Of a stretch of DNA of 57,441 nucleotides, positions 17,840 to 26,889 are shown piece by piece. The stretch covers positions 1 to 57,441 of the forward strand of contig CALDTZ010000054.1 of the NCBI GenBank assembly GCA_937924805.1. Reading direction: 5' to 3'. Source of the DNA: an uncultured Saprospiraceae bacterium. Its GTDB lineage: Bacteria > Bacteroidota > Bacteroidia > Chitinophagales > Saprospiraceae. The translations under genes and the position numbers were made by a program. The notes beneath the pieces were generated by a model. That model was not told the origin of the DNA. It saw only the letters and a program-made list of their open reading frames with translations, and searched no databases. Numbering within the stretch: position 1 is the stretch's first letter; every line of letters starts with the position of its first letter.

Positions 17840-18412
17840 CTAGTCTAATTCGTAAATGATAAAACTTGATAAAATCTTTTTGCCCGTATCCTGGTACTTT
17901 TCAAAAGCATCAGATTTACAGGTTAGTGTGAGGATAAATGTCTGATCATTTATCATCCAATAAAACTGCTCATAAATTAAATCAAAAACACCTTGTTTAC
18001 CAGCATAAATGACATTATGGAATTCAAGATTTCGATTGTTCCTTCGTTCACTTAACAAAATTTTCCCTTCCGTAATTAAGGTTACAATTTGCTTTTCTGA
18101 CAGTGTTACATATTCATCTAATGTCATGGGGTTCATACTAAAATCCTGGATAATTAGATTTATATTCTCACGAATACTATCTAAACTTCCTTCCAATTCA
18201 CTAAACAAAAAGAACTGCGTTCCCATCTGCCCACTTGTGTCAATGACCCATGTTGTTGGATAGCTTATTTCATATTCTTCCGTTGAAAATGTTTCCCATT
18301 CTATTGAATCATTCGAAGTTAGTGTCGAGTCATTCATTACTTGACCAAAAGAAATTAAACTTGAAATTAAGATGAGTAAAATGGATAATGTAAACTGTCT
18401 ATAATTTTTCAT
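17840..18412 (-). CDS. Secreted PsbP/DcrB-like protein of unknown function
   Basis: A protein of 190 residues with a clear signal peptide (hydrophobic 9-23, then FGQ). The mature part has the pattern of the PsbP/DcrB superfamily (EYEISYPTTWVID near the start, FFLFSELEG, a central NLIIQDFS strand, and a C-terminal QTFILTLTCKSDAFEKY then ILSSFI). The name is by fold pattern only and no function is claimed. It ends convergently with the DUF885 gene. Confidence 0.6.
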   Translation of the reverse strand: MKNYRQFTLSILLILISSLISFGQVMNDSTLTSNDSIEWETFSTEEYEISYPTTWVIDTSGQMGTQFFLFSELEGSLDSIRENINLIIQDFSMNPMTLDEYVTLSEKQIVTLITEGKILLSERRNNRNLEFHNVIYAGKQGVFDLIYEQFYWMINDQTFILTLTCKSDAFEKYQDTGKKILSSFIIYELD

Positions 18413-18428
18413 TCTTTCTTTTCAATAT

Positions 18429-18695
18429 TTATTGCTTTAGAAATAATCCATTTAAAAAAACCTCCACTTCCAGCGGCAATATCCCATTTATATGTTTTCG
18501 TTCTTCGATTGGCAAAACTAATTCAGCAATTGCTTCATCAATAATTAATGCATCGTTTGTGGACACAATGTATAATGTATCTTGCCAAGTATCATAGCTG
18601 TCCGGTAAAGCAATGGTAAAATACCTCATTGCTTGAGAGCTACCTGCTACAATAAAGGTGATAAGGAATACACCCGTTATTAAATATGTTTTCAT
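18429..18695 (-). CDS. Small exported hypothetical protein
   Basis: An 88-residue protein with a signal peptide (MKTYLITGVFLITFIVAGSSQA). The mature part of about 66 residues has no motif I recognise. A longer frame to 18719 exists, but the ATG at 18695 places the signal peptide correctly. It lies just upstream of the PsbP-like gene on the same strand with 16 bases between, so the two may be co-transcribed. Confidence 0.55.
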   Translation of the reverse strand: MKTYLITGVFLITFIVAGSSQAMRYFTIALPDSYDTWQDTLYIVSTNDALIIDEAIAELVLPIEERKHINGILPLEVEVFLNGLFLKQ

Positions 18696-18797
18696 TGTAT
18701 AGGAATTGAAGTAAATCAAACAATAAATATAATGACATCAGTGATTTACTTACTTAAAAGTACACGTTATGGTTAAAGTTTACAATCATTATTCTAC

Positions 18798-20042
18798 TTA
18801 CTCAATTACGATTTTTTCCCAAGCATTTTCTACATTAAGAATGTACGCTCCTTTAGGTAACATTGATACATTTAATTGAAGTTGATTCATTGAAACTTGT
18901 TCAACATTAAAAGGTATTCGCTGCATTTGCATATTAAATAAACGCATTGAATTTATATTCAATTTATTTTCTGATTGAAGGGTTATATTATCTTTTGCTG
19001 GATTAGGATATAAGTGAAGTTTAATACCTTTTGGTGTCGCTAATGTTGATGTAGGCACAAAATCACAATCCAAACCAGATAATTTTGAAATCCCAGTACT
19101 GGTTGCAATCCAAATATTATCTTCTTCATCAATATCTAGCTGTTGGATTACAGGACCAATAAGTCCATCTTCCATTTCAAATTGTTGCCATTGATCTCCA
19201 TCAAAATGGCTCATCCCTCCTTCTCCAACAAGATAATCAATATAGACACCTGCCCATACGCATCCACCTTTATCTATAACGACATCTTCGATTGGGTTTA
19301 ATGTATGTGGTGCTGGCAGGTCAAATAAAAATTCGTGATTTGTAGCAACAGTTCCATCCAAAAACAAAACGGAGACACCATCCGAGGTAGCAATCCAAGC
19401 TTTATTCTTGTTGTCAAAAGCAATAGACCTTATTTTATTACTCAATAAACCATCATCTTTCGTTATAAATTCAAAGCCTCCATCTACAAACATGGCTACA
19501 CCTCCTAACCCTGTACCCATCCAGACGATACCATTCGCATCAATTTCGATGGCATTTACACCACCAAAAGGGAGCCCTTCATTTGCCCCATAATTTGTCC
19601 ATGTATTCGATAATCGATCAAAAACGGAAGCTCCATCACTATGTCCAATCCAAAGTTTTCCATCGGATTGCTGAGTCAAACATTTTATCTTATTGTCACC
19701 TAAGCCATCAGCCTCTGTATATGCTGTAAGTACTTGACCGTCAAAATGATTAAGACCAAAATCCGTCCCTATCCACAGTTCTTCATCCTTCGTTCCTAAT
19801 ATCGCTTTAATCGTATTGGACAACAATTCAGGGTTTGAATCTTGATCAAAATTTGTCCATAAACCATTGCTATAAAGCGAAAATCCAGATTGTGTTCCAA
19901 ACCAAATTTTTTCAACACTTTCGATCGAAAGACAATTTACAGCATTGTCAATCAATCCATCTGCTGTGGTAAAATTTTCAAACACTTGGGCATTTGCATT
20001 TACCAATAAAAAGGAAAAAAAAAGAGCTATTAACTGTTTCAT
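18798..20042 (-). CDS. Reg_prop beta-propeller protein with T9SS sorting domain
   Basis: A secreted protein of 414 residues with a signal peptide (ending NANAQ). About seven repeats of the two-component-regulator-propeller type follow, seen as IWFGTQSGFSLY, LWIGTDFGLNHF, LWIGHSDGASVF, VWMGTGLGG, AWIATSDGVSVL and IWIATSTGISKL; together they form a beta-propeller. The last 80 residues are a T9SS type A sorting domain (LYPNPAKDNITL to KIVIE). There is no sensor-kinase or regulator domain, so it is a stand-alone surface or released propeller. Third gene of a tight operon with CotH and ASST-like genes, four bases downstream of CotH. Confidence 0.87.
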   Translation of the reverse strand: MKQLIALFFSFLLVNANAQVFENFTTADGLIDNAVNCLSIESVEKIWFGTQSGFSLYSNGLWTNFDQDSNPELLSNTIKAILGTKDEELWIGTDFGLNHFDGQVLTAYTEADGLGDNKIKCLTQQSDGKLWIGHSDGASVFDRLSNTWTNYGANEGLPFGGVNAIEIDANGIVWMGTGLGGVAMFVDGGFEFITKDDGLLSNKIRSIAFDNKNKAWIATSDGVSVLFLDGTVATNHEFLFDLPAPHTLNPIEDVVIDKGGCVWAGVYIDYLVGEGGMSHFDGDQWQQFEMEDGLIGPVIQQLDIDEEDNIWIATSTGISKLSGLDCDFVPTSTLATPKGIKLHLYPNPAKDNITLQSENKLNINSMRLFNMQMQRIPFNVEQVSMNQLQLNVSMLPKGAYILNVENAWEKIVIE

Positions 20043-20046
20043 AATT

Positions 20047-22329
20047 TTACTTTATTATCACTAATTTTTTAGTTTCTTTCACCTCATTAAAATATACATT
20101 TAGCAAGTATAAACCTTGAGGAAGATCTGAAATATCAACTTCTTCTTTTGCAGAAATAGCATTCAATTTTAAAAACTGAATATGCCCATCTAAAGACGCA
20201 ATAGTCAACTTAGTTGGCAGTCTATCTTTAAATGTAACGTCCAATAAGTGATTCGCCGGATTTGGAGCCATCGACCAATCATTATTCGTAGCCTGCCCTT
20301 CATTTGTAGAACTTACAGCATTCATTTTTTCTGGTGTAGGATATAAAACCTCAAAAGGACCTTCACCATTTGGAAATCGGCCAAAACTTACATTTTCGAT
20401 TTGCTGACCAAAAGTGATAGAATCAATGACTACGCTATCTTGATACAAACCGATAAATTCTCCTTCAGATGATAACTTAAAATTTGCATGATTCTGCCCT
20501 TGATTACTTTGATCATCTGCCCAAACCAGCACATATCCTTTAGGCTCAATATCGAGGCATGGCAATAACCACTTGTTAGGTATCGCTTTATCATCCGTTA
20601 ATGACAACCCACATATATTAATCGCAATTTCCTTTGGGTTGTAAAGTTCCACCCAATCATCAAAATCGCCGTTATCGTCCGCATTAAACTGGTCATTAAC
20701 TGCTAATAATTCGTTGATTACAATATCTCCCGATTCGAAATTACCTTGAATAGTATAAAATTCATGCGAAGCCCTAACAGGCGAAAAACGTCCAGCCATT
20801 CCATTGTCTGCCCATATGTAGTACTGAGTTTGATTTGAGACATGTGGAATCGTAGCTCCATAAACGCCATCATTGGCAGCTCCATCATCATGATTGCCAT
20901 CGTCAAACATTTGTATAGATTGAAAACGATCAAAGGGACCACTTCTAAAGTATACATCTACAAGCGGTGATCCTGTAATTTCTGCACTGACATGCGCTGG
21001 ATTTCCAACCATTGGGTTTTCTGGAAAATGCTTAACATTTGTAATAATTGGTGCATCTTTAATGCCTTCATACTCCATCAAATAAGCCGACCTCGACTTC
21101 ATCAAATCTTGAATGCCAGGGTATTCAATTAGGTAGGTCACGGTCGTATCCAAATTGATTAAAAAATCTTCATAAGTATAAAACTTGTTACTATCTAACT
21201 GAACACTCCCATCAATAATTGATTGTAATGTGTTTCCTCGGTTTTGCAACCAATTTCCCTCCATTGTTTCCTCAATGATCGTTCGTATATGGGCTAAATA
21301 CATTCGCCTTGTACGATCTTTTTCAAACATCATACGCATCAAAGGTCTACCGTAGATTGATGGATGAATATAATGTTGCAATGGATCCATATTTTTTGCC
21401 TCTTCAATACTAAACCCATCAAAAAATAAGCTCGCATCTGTAAATCGAAAGGAAGCAAAAGACATATTCAAATCCCATAAAATCGGACTGAATTGGCCAT
21501 TTTTATCTCTATATAAATAATAATTCTGTGCATATCCGACATAACTATCAAAATTGATTAAAGCATAATTAAATGCATGCATCCATAGCGTTCGATCGAT
21601 ATGTAAGTAGTCCTCTATTTGGTCACTTTGATTGTTTAACTGATCAATAAGAAGATATAATTCAGCCCAACCTTCATCAGATTCTAATTTATAATAAGGT
21701 GTATAGTTTTCTGGATCTGTTCCATGGTTTTGTTCGAGGTTTGAGTTTCCTCCATCAAAATCTAGCGATTCTGGATTGCCTTTAAAAAAAGCATTTTTAT
21801 TTGTCGAAAAATGATTGGAAATAAAATCTTTATTTACCGCTTCGACATTGGTATATACTCCCCAGTATTTATCATTTATATATAATTCAGCAAAGTTTGC
21901 TCTTGAAGCGGGCATGTATTTTCGTGCGATTTCATAAGATAAAACCTCTCGGACAAAGGATGGATCTTGTATGACATTACTTAATTTCAATTTGTCAAAG
22001 CCCTCATGGTTTTGACCATCAATGTGATAATCTAGTTTAATGTTAAATGGATTTTTAATTCGATCCGGACTTGCGGAGCTAAACCCCTTATACCTCACAC
22101 CAACGCTATCATAAGCTATTCCATTGATTTCGACGTTTGCTGTCAACCGCGTCGAACTACCACCAAAGAAATTATCATCTAAAATTTCATCCCAATTATC
22201 CTCGATAAAATATAATCGTATTTCTTGTAATTCGTCGGTAGTGTAGAAGGTAGATTGACTATAAACCGACATTTGAAAACAACAAATAATAAGTAGAGGA
22301 ATAAACGAATGTCTATTAATAAATATCAT
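20047..22329 (-). CDS. CotH kinase-like secreted protein with LTD and T9SS sorting domain
   Basis: A protein of 760 residues with a signal peptide (ending SVYSQ). Residues about 30-370 form a CotH domain: the RYKGFSSASP region, a FDKLKLSN block, ELYINDKYWGVYTNVE and the metal-site ILWDLNMSFASF. CotH proteins are atypical secreted protein kinases. A linker with Ig-like sequence (about 420-525) is followed by a lamin-tail domain (VINELLAVNDQF, DDWVELYNP) and a T9SS sorting domain (APNPANHLLDVTF to KKLVIIK). Middle gene of a three-gene operon with four-base gaps on both sides, so translational coupling is likely. Whether it is active as a kinase and its substrate are unknown. Confidence 0.9.
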   Translation of the reverse strand: MIFINRHSFIPLLIICCFQMSVYSQSTFYTTDELQEIRLYFIEDNWDEILDDNFFGGSSTRLTANVEINGIAYDSVGVRYKGFSSASPDRIKNPFNIKLDYHIDGQNHEGFDKLKLSNVIQDPSFVREVLSYEIARKYMPASRANFAELYINDKYWGVYTNVEAVNKDFISNHFSTNKNAFFKGNPESLDFDGGNSNLEQNHGTDPENYTPYYKLESDEGWAELYLLIDQLNNQSDQIEDYLHIDRTLWMHAFNYALINFDSYVGYAQNYYLYRDKNGQFSPILWDLNMSFASFRFTDASLFFDGFSIEEAKNMDPLQHYIHPSIYGRPLMRMMFEKDRTRRMYLAHIRTIIEETMEGNWLQNRGNTLQSIIDGSVQLDSNKFYTYEDFLINLDTTVTYLIEYPGIQDLMKSRSAYLMEYEGIKDAPIITNVKHFPENPMVGNPAHVSAEITGSPLVDVYFRSGPFDRFQSIQMFDDGNHDDGAANDGVYGATIPHVSNQTQYYIWADNGMAGRFSPVRASHEFYTIQGNFESGDIVINELLAVNDQFNADDNGDFDDWVELYNPKEIAINICGLSLTDDKAIPNKWLLPCLDIEPKGYVLVWADDQSNQGQNHANFKLSSEGEFIGLYQDSVVIDSITFGQQIENVSFGRFPNGEGPFEVLYPTPEKMNAVSSTNEGQATNNDWSMAPNPANHLLDVTFKDRLPTKLTIASLDGHIQFLKLNAISAKEEVDISDLPQGLYLLNVYFNEVKETKKLVIIK

Positions 22330-22333
22330 CTAT

Positions 22334-23845
22334 TTACTTTAAAATGGATATTTTCTTTGTCATACGGTAATCGTCATCAAGTAAAAAAGTAAGAATATAC
22401 ATCCCTTCATTCAAACCTGTCAAATCAATATTCCCATTGAATGGAAAACGAGTTACCTCTTGACCAATCAGATCATGACAAATCACATTTCGTATCATTG
22501 ATCGGTCATCGCCCGAAATATTGATTATTCCATAACTTGGGTTTGGACTTACTACAATATCGGCAATCACAATATCTTCGGTAGATACTCCTGAGCATGC
22601 ACTTTCTCCAAGTAAAGCTTTGATACCTGGATGATCGCAGGTATATCTAAATGCTTTTGCTGGCCCTTCTCCATATTGCCAAATTACTTCATCGTTCATA
22701 TCTACTTCATACATATATTCACCTGACATATTAACAAAAGTATTTCCATTAGGCATCGTATTAGATGCTGATTGACCCCAAGCATACTCTAATGTATTAT
22801 GGATATAACTCGGTGCAATAGGTCCATAAGCTACCTTTTCTTCTTTGGTAAATAAGAATCCATCTCTAGGTGGCAAAATAGCTTCAACACTTGATTTTGT
22901 TCCACCATCATTACTAAAATATTGGATATGACCACTTCTAGGTCTTCCATCTTCTGGAATAAATCTAGCATCATGAACTGGACCAGGTATTGTTTGATTT
23001 CCGGGAGTATCATAATTTGATGGATTACCCCAACGATATAGCAGGTCACCACCCATTCCAGAATTACCTCCTTGGTGGCTAGCTGCCTCTTCGGTCGTCG
23101 TACTATGATCGATCACAAATATTTCACTAAGAAATCGAGAGCTAAATACTATTTGATCCATAACCGGATCATAATTTACTCCATTTACATGGAACCAATC
23201 TCCACCAAATCCGCCAAATCCGCCAGCTTCTACATTAATATTCATTAATTCTGGATGCTCACTTATGCTTCCATAATTATCCAGTGACGGATTCACATCT
23301 TGAACAAAATGATCTTTGATATGCCATTCCCAAACAATTTTACCAACTGTACCATCTTGTTGTATTTCAACAAAATGGGTAGGCCATTTTTGATTTGAAT
23401 TACCCGTATATCCCATCGCTTCTAATTCAGCGCCAGTCATGACTTCCCAAGCCGTTAAAAGAACACCACCATTCGGCATCAACGTGATGTCATGATGTTG
23501 TACATATTCAGGTCCACTATATATATAATCCCAAACGAGATTACCTTCAGGATCAACCTCTTGAACCCTTCCTCCGACAGCTGCACCTTGCAAGACATTC
23601 CCATCATAAATGGCACCTCGAATAATATTTCCATTATCTTTTAGTAATACAGCATAATTACCACTATGTGTACATGCCCATGTGTGGGCGATATCACCAT
23701 TTGCATCAATCAAATAGGCATTTTTACTACTCAACGAATTGTACAATGCATATCCTTCAAACTCTTGAGCAACCAATGTATTCATCATGAAAATGGTGAA
23801 AAACAATGACCATAATATTTTATTTGTTTGTTTCATTTGATCCAT
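22334..23845 (-). CDS. Arylsulfotransferase (ASST)-like propeller with T9SS sorting domain
   Basis: A secreted protein of 503 residues with a signal peptide (ending NTLVAQ). It matches the ASST-like propeller pattern: AYLIDANGDIAHTWAC, EVDPEGNLVWDY, HHDITLMPNGGVLL and a later block NTMPNGNTFVNMSGEYMYEVD. The conserved histidine region VQHHD is present, but activity cannot be inferred because many ASST-like propellers lack it. A T9SS sorting domain closes the protein (VSPNPSYGIINIS to KKISILK). First gene of the operon with CotH and Reg_prop proteins. An alternative start M4 lies nine bases in. Confidence 0.83.
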   Translation of the reverse strand: MDQMKQTNKILWSLFFTIFMMNTLVAQEFEGYALYNSLSSKNAYLIDANGDIAHTWACTHSGNYAVLLKDNGNIIRGAIYDGNVLQGAAVGGRVQEVDPEGNLVWDYIYSGPEYVQHHDITLMPNGGVLLTAWEVMTGAELEAMGYTGNSNQKWPTHFVEIQQDGTVGKIVWEWHIKDHFVQDVNPSLDNYGSISEHPELMNINVEAGGFGGFGGDWFHVNGVNYDPVMDQIVFSSRFLSEIFVIDHSTTTEEAASHQGGNSGMGGDLLYRWGNPSNYDTPGNQTIPGPVHDARFIPEDGRPRSGHIQYFSNDGGTKSSVEAILPPRDGFLFTKEEKVAYGPIAPSYIHNTLEYAWGQSASNTMPNGNTFVNMSGEYMYEVDMNDEVIWQYGEGPAKAFRYTCDHPGIKALLGESACSGVSTEDIVIADIVVSPNPSYGIINISGDDRSMIRNVICHDLIGQEVTRFPFNGNIDLTGLNEGMYILTFLLDDDYRMTKKISILK

Positions 23846-23975
23846 TTTATCTTAAAAAAATATGAAGTTGTATTCATATCGTTAAGCAATTCAAAATATT
23901 TAAACTAAAATAATCGAATTCCTTAAGCAACTATGGAATAACTCCTATTTTAATACCTATCCTATCAGCGACACC

Positions 23976-24575
23976 CTACTTTTTCTTGTATTTGTCGTTT
24001 AAACCTATTCCTTCAAAAATCATGGGCCTGATTTTTACTAGTCTTCTTTTTTTAGTTTCAATCTTTTTAGCCGATATAATATATTCAATATAGGCTCGCC
24101 GATTTGCTAAACTTAACTTTTCAAAGTGAATGCCAAAAGCCACATTTACATTAAAATCGTCTTGCATTAATTTTGGAATGACAATCGGACCATTGTTTCG
24201 TTGTGGCTTTATTTCTAACCCCTGAATTGAATTTTCAATCGCCTCATCAATGTAGCTCGAAATATGGGATAGCTTTAATTGATCAGGATGTTCAAATCTC
24301 CATTGTCTCAAGCTTATAGTTTTACCTTCTTGTGCATTTACAAGCACATTATGTGGGTCACCTAAAAATGAACCTTGATGAAACCACAAAGCAACCCATT
24401 TTTTAAAACATCCAAAACCAATGATATTTTTACCATGATGCAAGTATGCTGGAAGATACCACTTGATTGTTTCTTCTACATCTTTAGAAATTAAAATATC
24501 CCTGATTGGACTCAAAATAGACTTCCATTGGTGATGGGCGTCAAAATAAGCTTGAGGATTATCAAATTTTTTCAT
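23976..24575 (-). CDS. YdeI/OmdA-like protein with DUF1801 domain
   Basis: A cytoplasmic protein of 199 residues. The first part (about 10-115) is a DUF1801 domain (WKSILSPIRDILISKDVEETIKW, then FGCFKKWVALWFHQG), and the C-terminal 60 residues match the OmdA/YdeI helical tail (ANRRAYIEYIISAKKIETKKRRL). The function is not established. Its start is preceded by an exact -7 box (TACATTTG, 24607-24600). Divergent from the SET gene at 24638. Confidence 0.82.
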   Translation of the reverse strand: MKKFDNPQAYFDAHHQWKSILSPIRDILISKDVEETIKWYLPAYLHHGKNIIGFGCFKKWVALWFHQGSFLGDPHNVLVNAQEGKTISLRQWRFEHPDQLKLSHISSYIDEAIENSIQGLEIKPQRNNGPIVIPKLMQDDFNVNVAFGIHFEKLSLANRRAYIEYIISAKKIETKKRRLVKIRPMIFEGIGLNDKYKKK

Positions 24576-24599
24576 AACGTATTCAATTCATTACGATTT

Positions 24600-24607
24600 C
24601 AAATGTA
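24600..24607 (-). promoter_or_regulatory. -7 box of the YdeI-like gene (TACATTTG)
   Basis: An exact TAnnTTTG match on the minus strand, 24 bases before the ATG at 24575, within the 62-base divergent spacer. Confidence 0.5.
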
Positions 24608-24637
24608 AATTAGTATCTATGAGTAAATTTATAAATT

Positions 24638-25024
24638 ATGCTTCACATTCCGGGACTTTATCTGGCATCTGATGATCAAATGGGGAGAGGGGTTTATACC
24701 GCTCAGGAAGTTTCAAAAGATGATATCATTGAAGTATGTCCAATCATTGAAATATCAAAAACCGATTTACCTATGGTACATCAAACCTTTTTACATGATT
24801 ATTATTTTCAGTGGGACATAAAACATGGAACTGGTGCTATTGCACTTGGTTATGGGTCTTTATACAACCATAGAGATAAGCCTAATGCCAGTTTTATATT
24901 AGATTTTGACAGTAAAGAAATTATATTTAAAGCAACGGAAAACATTGAAGCTGGAAAACAAATTTTTATCGATTACCATGAAGGTCAAAAAACAGGTTCT
25001 TCTTTATGGTTTGAAATTCATTGA
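24638..25024 (+). CDS. Small SET-domain protein (lysine methyltransferase-like)
   Basis: A protein of 128 residues that is almost entirely a SET domain: GRGVYTAQEVSKDDIIEVCPII at the N-terminus, the LGYGSLYNHRDKPNA block (NH motif), and the C-terminal EAGKQIFIDY with the catalytic-pocket tyrosine. SET proteins methylate protein lysines with SAM; bacterial single-domain forms have few known substrates. It has no signal peptide and no second domain. Divergent from the YdeI-like gene. Confidence 0.82.
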   Translation: MLHIPGLYLASDDQMGRGVYTAQEVSKDDIIEVCPIIEISKTDLPMVHQTFLHDYYFQWDIKHGTGAIALGYGSLYNHRDKPNASFILDFDSKEIIFKATENIEAGKQIFIDYHEGQKTGSSLWFEIH

Positions 25025-25396
25025 CCAATAAGAGGTAATAAAAATAGCTCCCAAATTTAATCTGGAAGCTATTTAGAAAGCTTGGGTCACCATAAGAAGT
25101 GTTTTTTCACTGTTTTTTGCTAGTCCGGTAACATGTTTGTTTTATCCAAAGTGAAAACAATCATTCCGACGACAACAAAAAAGGCGATGAGAGAAATTAA
25201 TAAATTCATAATAGTACGTTTTGATTAGATATAAGTTACAAATAATAATTTGATAATGCAACTAAATGACATATTATTAGTTGTTTTTTAGTTAAAAAAC
25301 CTAATTTATATTGTTATTTTAACATAAAATCAAACTTATATTTTTAATCCATTTCTCTCGAATTTATGATATCTTAGAAATTGAAACCCATCTATA
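25025..25396. other. 372-base intergenic stretch with a tiny ORF and hairpins
   Basis: A tiny membrane-peptide ORF on the minus strand (25120-25209) lies here. A hairpin AATAGCT (25043-25049) with AGCTATT (25067-25073) is a weak, T-run-poor terminator candidate after the SET gene. A palindrome of G/T6/A with T/A6/C arms is at 25283-25300. No longer coding frame is supported. The M28 gene starts at 25397. Confidence 0.6.
25120..25209 (-). CDS. Tiny single-helix membrane peptide (29 aa)
   Basis: ATG at 25209 to TAG at 25122-25120 encodes 29 residues: Met-Asn-Leu, a hydrophobic helix with many I, L, V and F (about residues 3-20), then a short polar tail LDKTNMLPD. The pattern (short N-terminus, one helix, charged and polar C-tail) is that of small membrane proteins, and the start codon follows a spacer with no competing gene. 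No family is recognised and chance is possible, because short AT-rich frames are common; the well-placed helix and clean tail support it modestly. Confidence 0.4.
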   Translation of the reverse strand: MNLLISLIAFFVVVGMIVFTLDKTNMLPD

Positions 25397-26851
25397 ATGA
25401 AATATAATCTTCTCTTATTATTAAGTTTGACCTATATTTTTATCCAAGCTCAAACGGATACTGATCGATTAATTGAAGCTTTATTAAGCGATACTCCAAT
25501 TGAAAATGACCTAATGCAGTTATGTGATGAGATTGGTGGTCGAATTACAGGAAGCAAACCAAACCAAGCATCAATCGAATGGGGTTATAAGAAATTTAAA
25601 GATGCAGGTGTTTCTGTGAAAAAACAATCTTTTACAATGCCCGTACTTTGGCTGCCGGGATCTACCTCAATAAACATCAATATAGAAGGTACCACCTTTG
25701 CTGTAGAAAGTGTAGCAAAATACCGAACTGACCCAACTAATCTATCCACCAACCTCATTCCATTAGGGATAGGATCGGAGGCTCTTTTTGTAAAAAATGC
25801 AGCTGCAATAAAAGATCAATTTATTCTAATTGAGACCGATATTTGTTTTGATATCGATGGGCTTTTTGCAGAATATACTCAAGCAGCGAATGTGGAAATA
25901 CTAGCCGAAAAATATGGTGCTAAAGGTATCTTATATATGGCTTCAAGACCTAATAAATTATTATATAGATTTATTACAAGCAAAACCTCAGATATTCATA
26001 TACCCCAATATGTAGTTGCTAGAGAAGATGCTAAACGAATCTTTCGTCTGGGTGAATCTAAAGATATTAAAGTTCATATCGAAAGTAAAGCAAAAATAGG
26101 TGATGCTTTTGAAAGCCAAAATGTTATTGCTGAAATTAAAGGTTCAACGAAACCAGATGAAATCATCCTGATAGGTGCTCATCTTGACTCTTGGGCACTC
26201 GGAACAGGAGCCAATGATAACGGATGTAATGTCTCGATGATGATTGACATTGCAAGACAGATGATAGCATTAGGAATCAAACCTAAACGAACAATCCGAT
26301 TTGCCCTATGGAACGGCGAAGAGCAAGGATACTTTGGATCATGGGCTTATACAAAAAGGCACGAAGATCAATTAAAAAACCATAAAATGGCTTTATCCGT
26401 TGATATTGGAAGCGGTTCAATTACCGGTTTTTTCCTTAATGGTCGTGAGGTTTTAGATACAATCGTAAAACAAACATTAAACGCTGTAGATTCACTAGGT
26501 CCTTTTCATCATTTAAATGTGCCGATTGTCGGTACCGATAATTTTGATTTTATGCTACAAGGCGTCCCCAATCTTGTAGCCAATCATAAACCTGACCTCT
26601 ATGGATATAACTATCATGCGGCTTCGGATACCTATGATAAAGTAAACATTCCTGCACTAAAGAAAAACAGTGCTATCATCGCTGCACTAACCTTAGGCTT
26701 TGCAAATGGATCAGATGAAATGATAAGTCCTTTGACTCAGCAAACAAGGCCCGAAATTCAACAAATTTTTGACGATTCAAACTTAGAATTTACGATGCGG
26801 ATGTTTAATGTTTGGGAACCTTGGATCAATAAAAAAAGAGGGGCTAAATAA
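25397..26851 (+). CDS. M28 family metallopeptidase with PA-like domain
   Basis: An exported protein of 484 residues with a signal peptide (ending FIQAQ). The N-terminal half holds a protease-associated-like insert (about residues 110-215), then the di-zinc M28 aminopeptidase domain with IGAHLDSW (His about 262, Asp264), TGANDNGCN (Asp about 274), WNGEEQGYFGS (the Glu pair) and YNYHAASDTYD (terminal His). All expected metal ligands appear present. It probably releases N-terminal amino acids from peptides in the periplasm. A near-consensus -7 box (TATCTTAG) lies at about 25369-25376. Confidence 0.9.
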   Translation: MKYNLLLLLSLTYIFIQAQTDTDRLIEALLSDTPIENDLMQLCDEIGGRITGSKPNQASIEWGYKKFKDAGVSVKKQSFTMPVLWLPGSTSININIEGTTFAVESVAKYRTDPTNLSTNLIPLGIGSEALFVKNAAAIKDQFILIETDICFDIDGLFAEYTQAANVEILAEKYGAKGILYMASRPNKLLYRFITSKTSDIHIPQYVVAREDAKRIFRLGESKDIKVHIESKAKIGDAFESQNVIAEIKGSTKPDEIILIGAHLDSWALGTGANDNGCNVSMMIDIARQMIALGIKPKRTIRFALWNGEEQGYFGSWAYTKRHEDQLKNHKMALSVDIGSGSITGFFLNGREVLDTIVKQTLNAVDSLGPFHHLNVPIVGTDNFDFMLQGVPNLVANHKPDLYGYNYHAASDTYDKVNIPALKKNSAIIAALTLGFANGSDEMISPLTQQTRPEIQQIFDDSNLEFTMRMFNVWEPWINKKRGAK

Positions 26852-26889
26852 TTCGGTCCAATTTTTGAATTAAAAACCTAAAGCTTTTT

